From: Comamonas sp. KCTC 72670
GTDB taxonomy: Bacteria; Myxococcota; Myxococcia; Myxococcales; Myxococcaceae
Reading direction: 5' to 3'
Length of the DNA: 64,000 bases
Assembly (NCBI GenBank): GCA_014656495.1
Contig: BNCN01000002.1
Span: 905,166 to 969,165 of the forward strand
A program made the position numbers and the translations under genes. Positions within the stretch are counted from its first letter, which is position 1. Each line of letters opens with the position of its first letter. Shown one piece after another: positions 62,118 through 64,000 of the stretch. The notes under the pieces are model-generated. The model worked only from the letters and a program-made list of their open reading frames with translations, ran no database searches and was not told where the DNA came from.

Positions 62118-63629
62118 TCAGTCCTGACTCTTCGGAAGTGTGACCGTACCTGGGTTCTCGATGGCGGCGAGAGCGGCACGCCGCAGATAGTGCCCGGGGT
62201 CCTCTCCCCGCAGGCGTGCCGTCTCGATGAGGGAATAGAAGAGCGCGGCGACCTCGGTGCCTCGCTGGGACTTGCTGCCGTAGTGATTCTTCCTCCCCAT
62301 CACCATGTCGCGCATCTGCCGCTCCACGTGGTTGTTGTCGATGGGCACCACGGGGTTGCGCAAGAAGACGGTCAGCCCGTCCCATAGCTTCAGCATGTAC
62401 TCCAGGGCCTTGCGGAACGCGCTGCCGGGGGCGGCTCGCTGCCCCAGGGCCCACTGCCGGATGCGCTCGACGAGGGGTGCGGAGTGCTGCTGGCGCACGG
62501 CGAGCCGCTGCGCGAGCGCGACCGGGCGCGCCTCGTCCGAGAGGGCGTACCAGCCGGGCAGGTCCGCCTCAATGGCATACACCTCGCCGATGAGTTTCAG
62601 CACCTCTTCGCAAGCGGGCGCGAACTGCTTCGCCTCGAAGAATTTGCGGCGCACGTGCGCCCAGCAGAAGGCCAGCGTCGCGGGGGCGGGCCCGTCCGGG
62701 CCGGACTTCGTCGCCGTCTGGTATGCCGTGTACCCGTCCACCAGGACGATGCCCGCGTAGTCGCCCAGCACCGCCCGGGCCGTCGCGCCGGAGCGGCTGG
62801 GGAGGATGCGGTGGAAGACGGTGTCCGGCGAGGCCACCGTCCACGCGTACCATTTGGTGCCTGGCCCCTTTTCCAAGAGCAGCCAGTACGTCTCGTCCGC
62901 GTGAATGACGGGCGAGGTAAAGACTTCGGCCAGCAGCGCCTCGTAGGACTTCTGCAGGTGGCCGGCCAGCGCGTCGAGTTGGTCCCAGAGCGTCTGCGCT
63001 TCCACCACTAGGCCCTCGCGCAGGTACAGCCGCTGCTGCCGGGCCAGTGGCAGGTGGAAGCCGTACTTCATGAGGGCCACGTAGACGGCGAACTCCAGCG
63101 AGTAGCGGCCCCCGGGAATGGGCCGCGGCGGCGCGGGGGCCGTCACCGGCGTGCAGCCCTGGTGGCAGCGGTACTTCTGGCGGCGGATGCGACGCAGCAC
63201 GAAGCTGCGTTCGACGACGGTGACTTCGTCGCAGTCCTCCGTCTGCCCCTCCCACGCCTGCAGTCCTCCACCGCACAGGCCGCAGACTCGGTCCGCTTCG
63301 TCCAGTGGCAGCAGCACCTCCTGCACCTTCAGCTCGGGCTGGGCTGTCGGGCCATGGCCGCGCTGCGGCTTCGTGCGCGGCGGCTTCGAGGGCTTCTCCC
63401 CGCGCTTCTCGCTGGAGGCGCCGAACAGACGCTTCTGCAGGAGGGCCAACTGCTCCTTGAGCCCCTCGAGCTCCAACTGCATCCGCGCCTGCGCGTCCTC
63501 GCCCTTGAGCCGGGCATTCTCGAGGGCGAGGGCTTCGAGACGCTGGTGCAGCCGGGCATTCTCCGCCTCCAGCAGGCTGGCCACCTGCTTCGCCGTCTCC
63601 AAGTCTCGCAGCTGCTCGACGCGCGTCAT
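62118..63629 (-). CDS. tnpC: IS66-family transposase TnpC
   Basis: A 503-residue DDE transposase; a GTG at 63656 would give a tnpB overlap, but ATG 63629 has AGGT spacing. A leucine-zipper/coiled-coil N-terminus (LETAKQVASLLEAENARLHQRLEALALENARLKG) is followed by the IS66 zinc-finger motif CGLCGGGLQ..CHQGC, the first Asp in HADETYWLL, the second in LVDGYTAYQ, CWAHVRRKFFEAK, and the Glu in DNNHVERQMR. Appears intact, so the element may be active. Confidence 0.93.
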   Translation of the reverse strand: MTRVEQLRDLETAKQVASLLEAENARLHQRLEALALENARLKGEDAQARMQLELEGLKEQLALLQKRLFGASSEKRGEKPSKPPRTKPQRGHGPTAQPELKVQEVLLPLDEADRVCGLCGGGLQAWEGQTEDCDEVTVVERSFVLRRIRRQKYRCHQGCTPVTAPAPPRPIPGGRYSLEFAVYVALMKYGFHLPLARQQRLYLREGLVVEAQTLWDQLDALAGHLQKSYEALLAEVFTSPVIHADETYWLLLEKGPGTKWYAWTVASPDTVFHRILPSRSGATARAVLGDYAGIVLVDGYTAYQTATKSGPDGPAPATLAFCWAHVRRKFFEAKQFAPACEEVLKLIGEVYAIEADLPGWYALSDEARPVALAQRLAVRQQHSAPLVERIRQWALGQRAAPGSAFRKALEYMLKLWDGLTVFLRNPVVPIDNNHVERQMRDMVMGRKNHYGSKSQRGTEVAALFYSLIETARLRGEDPGHYLRRAALAAIENPGTVTLPKSQD

Positions 63630-63645
63630 GACTACCTGCTGGGTG

Positions 63646-64000
63646 CTACAAAGCACCGCCTACCGCAAGGACTTTCTCGTCCACCGCCGGAGGCGACAGC
63701 TTCCACCGTCCCGCCAGCTCGCAGCCTTCCAGGAAGAGGGACAGCTCACTCACCGTCAGCTCCACCGCCTGCGCGCCCTCCTCGCACCAGGGCCGCGCGA
63801 AGCGGCCCCGGAAGAGTCTCTTGGTGAGGAGCACCAGGCCCGTGCCGTCGAAGTGCAGCACCTTGGCCCGGCGCCGACACCGGCCGACGAAGAGGAAGAC
63901 GTCGCCCTTGAGCAGTTGCTGGCCCAGTTGCTGCTCGACGAGGGCGCTCAATCCATCGAAGCCCCGGCGCATGTCCACCGGGGCCGCGTACGCGAAGACG
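63646..64000 (-). CDS. tnpB: IS66-family accessory protein TnpB, 5' end beyond window
   Basis: The frame reads VFAYAAPVDMRRGFDGLSALVEQQLG ... GDVFLFVGRCRRRAKVLHFDGTGLVLLTKRLFRGRF, the diagnostic IS66 Orf2/TnpB protein. The true start lies a few codons to the right of the window edge; the ATG at 63978 is internal. The stop at 63646 is adjacent to the tnpC start. Confidence 0.92.
   Translation of the reverse strand, partial: VFAYAAPVDMRRGFDGLSALVEQQLGQQLLKGDVFLFVGRCRRRAKVLHFDGTGLVLLTKRLFRGRFARPWCEEGAQAVELTVSELSLFLEGCELAGRWKLSPPAVDEKVLAVGGAL

Larger units (their letters stand above)
62050..64000 (-). mobile_element. IS66-family insertion sequence, 3' part
   Basis: Contains tnpC complete and tnpB partial, in the canonical IS66 order reading leftward. 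The inner boundary is proposed at GTAACTG (62050), matching the GTAA-type ends of the family. The other end, tnpA and the eight-base target duplication (predicted GTTGAGGC) lie beyond the window. Confidence 0.8.

Noticed and set aside
1..64000. tRNA, rRNA and CRISPR arrays
   Set aside because: No cloverleaf-like segment, rRNA core sequence or regularly spaced repeats were seen in the intergenic DNA; a covariance-model scan was not possible.

Overview
The window is very GC-rich, strongly third-position-biased DNA with dense gene packing. It has the gene families expected of a myxobacterium of the Myxococcaceae (Myxococcus/Corallococcus/Pyxidicoccus type): a spore-coat protein U domain protein, a DUF1552/DUF1592 pair, many lipoproteins and small secreted proteins, many one-component regulators, an RHS/SpvB giant protein, and IS66 and IS21 elements. 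This assignment is an inference from gene content. No rRNA, tRNA or CRISPR array was seen.

Layout. 0-8 kb: the end of a long-chain acyl-CoA ligase, a small cysteine-rich secreted protein, a TPR/winged-helix regulator with a beta-propeller partner, a DUF899 protein translationally coupled to a small CPMC membrane protein, a decayed patch where an enoyl-CoA hydratase remnant abuts an AraC remnant, an FCP1-like phosphatase and a secreted discoidin-like protein. 8-24 kb: housekeeping and accessory enzymes, most paired with their own regulators. These are TetR plus alpha/beta hydrolase with a clear palindromic operator, AraC opposite an SDR, LysR opposite an aldo/keto reductase with a tandem repeat operator, an HrpA helicase, and a compact three-gene operon ending in a DyP-type heme peroxidase. 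24-37 kb: methyltransferase, lipoproteins, the protein-U-like spore coat gene, AraC plus NAD-dependent epimerase, zinc alcohol dehydrogenase, and a LysR/SDR/membrane-protein cluster with a TGTCTGG operator.

37-46 kb is the most distinctive part. A 2,397-residue secreted SpvB/VCBS/RHS protein carries a C-terminal papain-fold toxin-like tip. Two divergent, less GC-biased small genes lie upstream, one of them made of HEAT-like repeats, and they are candidate immunity factors. A frame-broken pseudogene follows. 46-55 kb is a mosaic: serine hydrolase, FAD monooxygenase, several pseudogene fragments, two diverged copies of a dispersed repeat, a class D beta-lactamase homologue, a truncated IS21 transposase, and an epoxide hydrolase with its WYL regulator. 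55-64 kb: the DUF1592 (with a CxxCH motif)/Tat-exported DUF1552 pair, an outer-membrane beta-barrel protein, a secreted zinc peptidase with a ricin-type lectin domain, and an IS66 element that runs off the right edge.

Central theme: many small catabolic or detoxification enzymes are each controlled by a local regulator whose binding site can be read directly in the intergenic DNA, interspersed with a contact-toxin-like locus and decaying mobile DNA.
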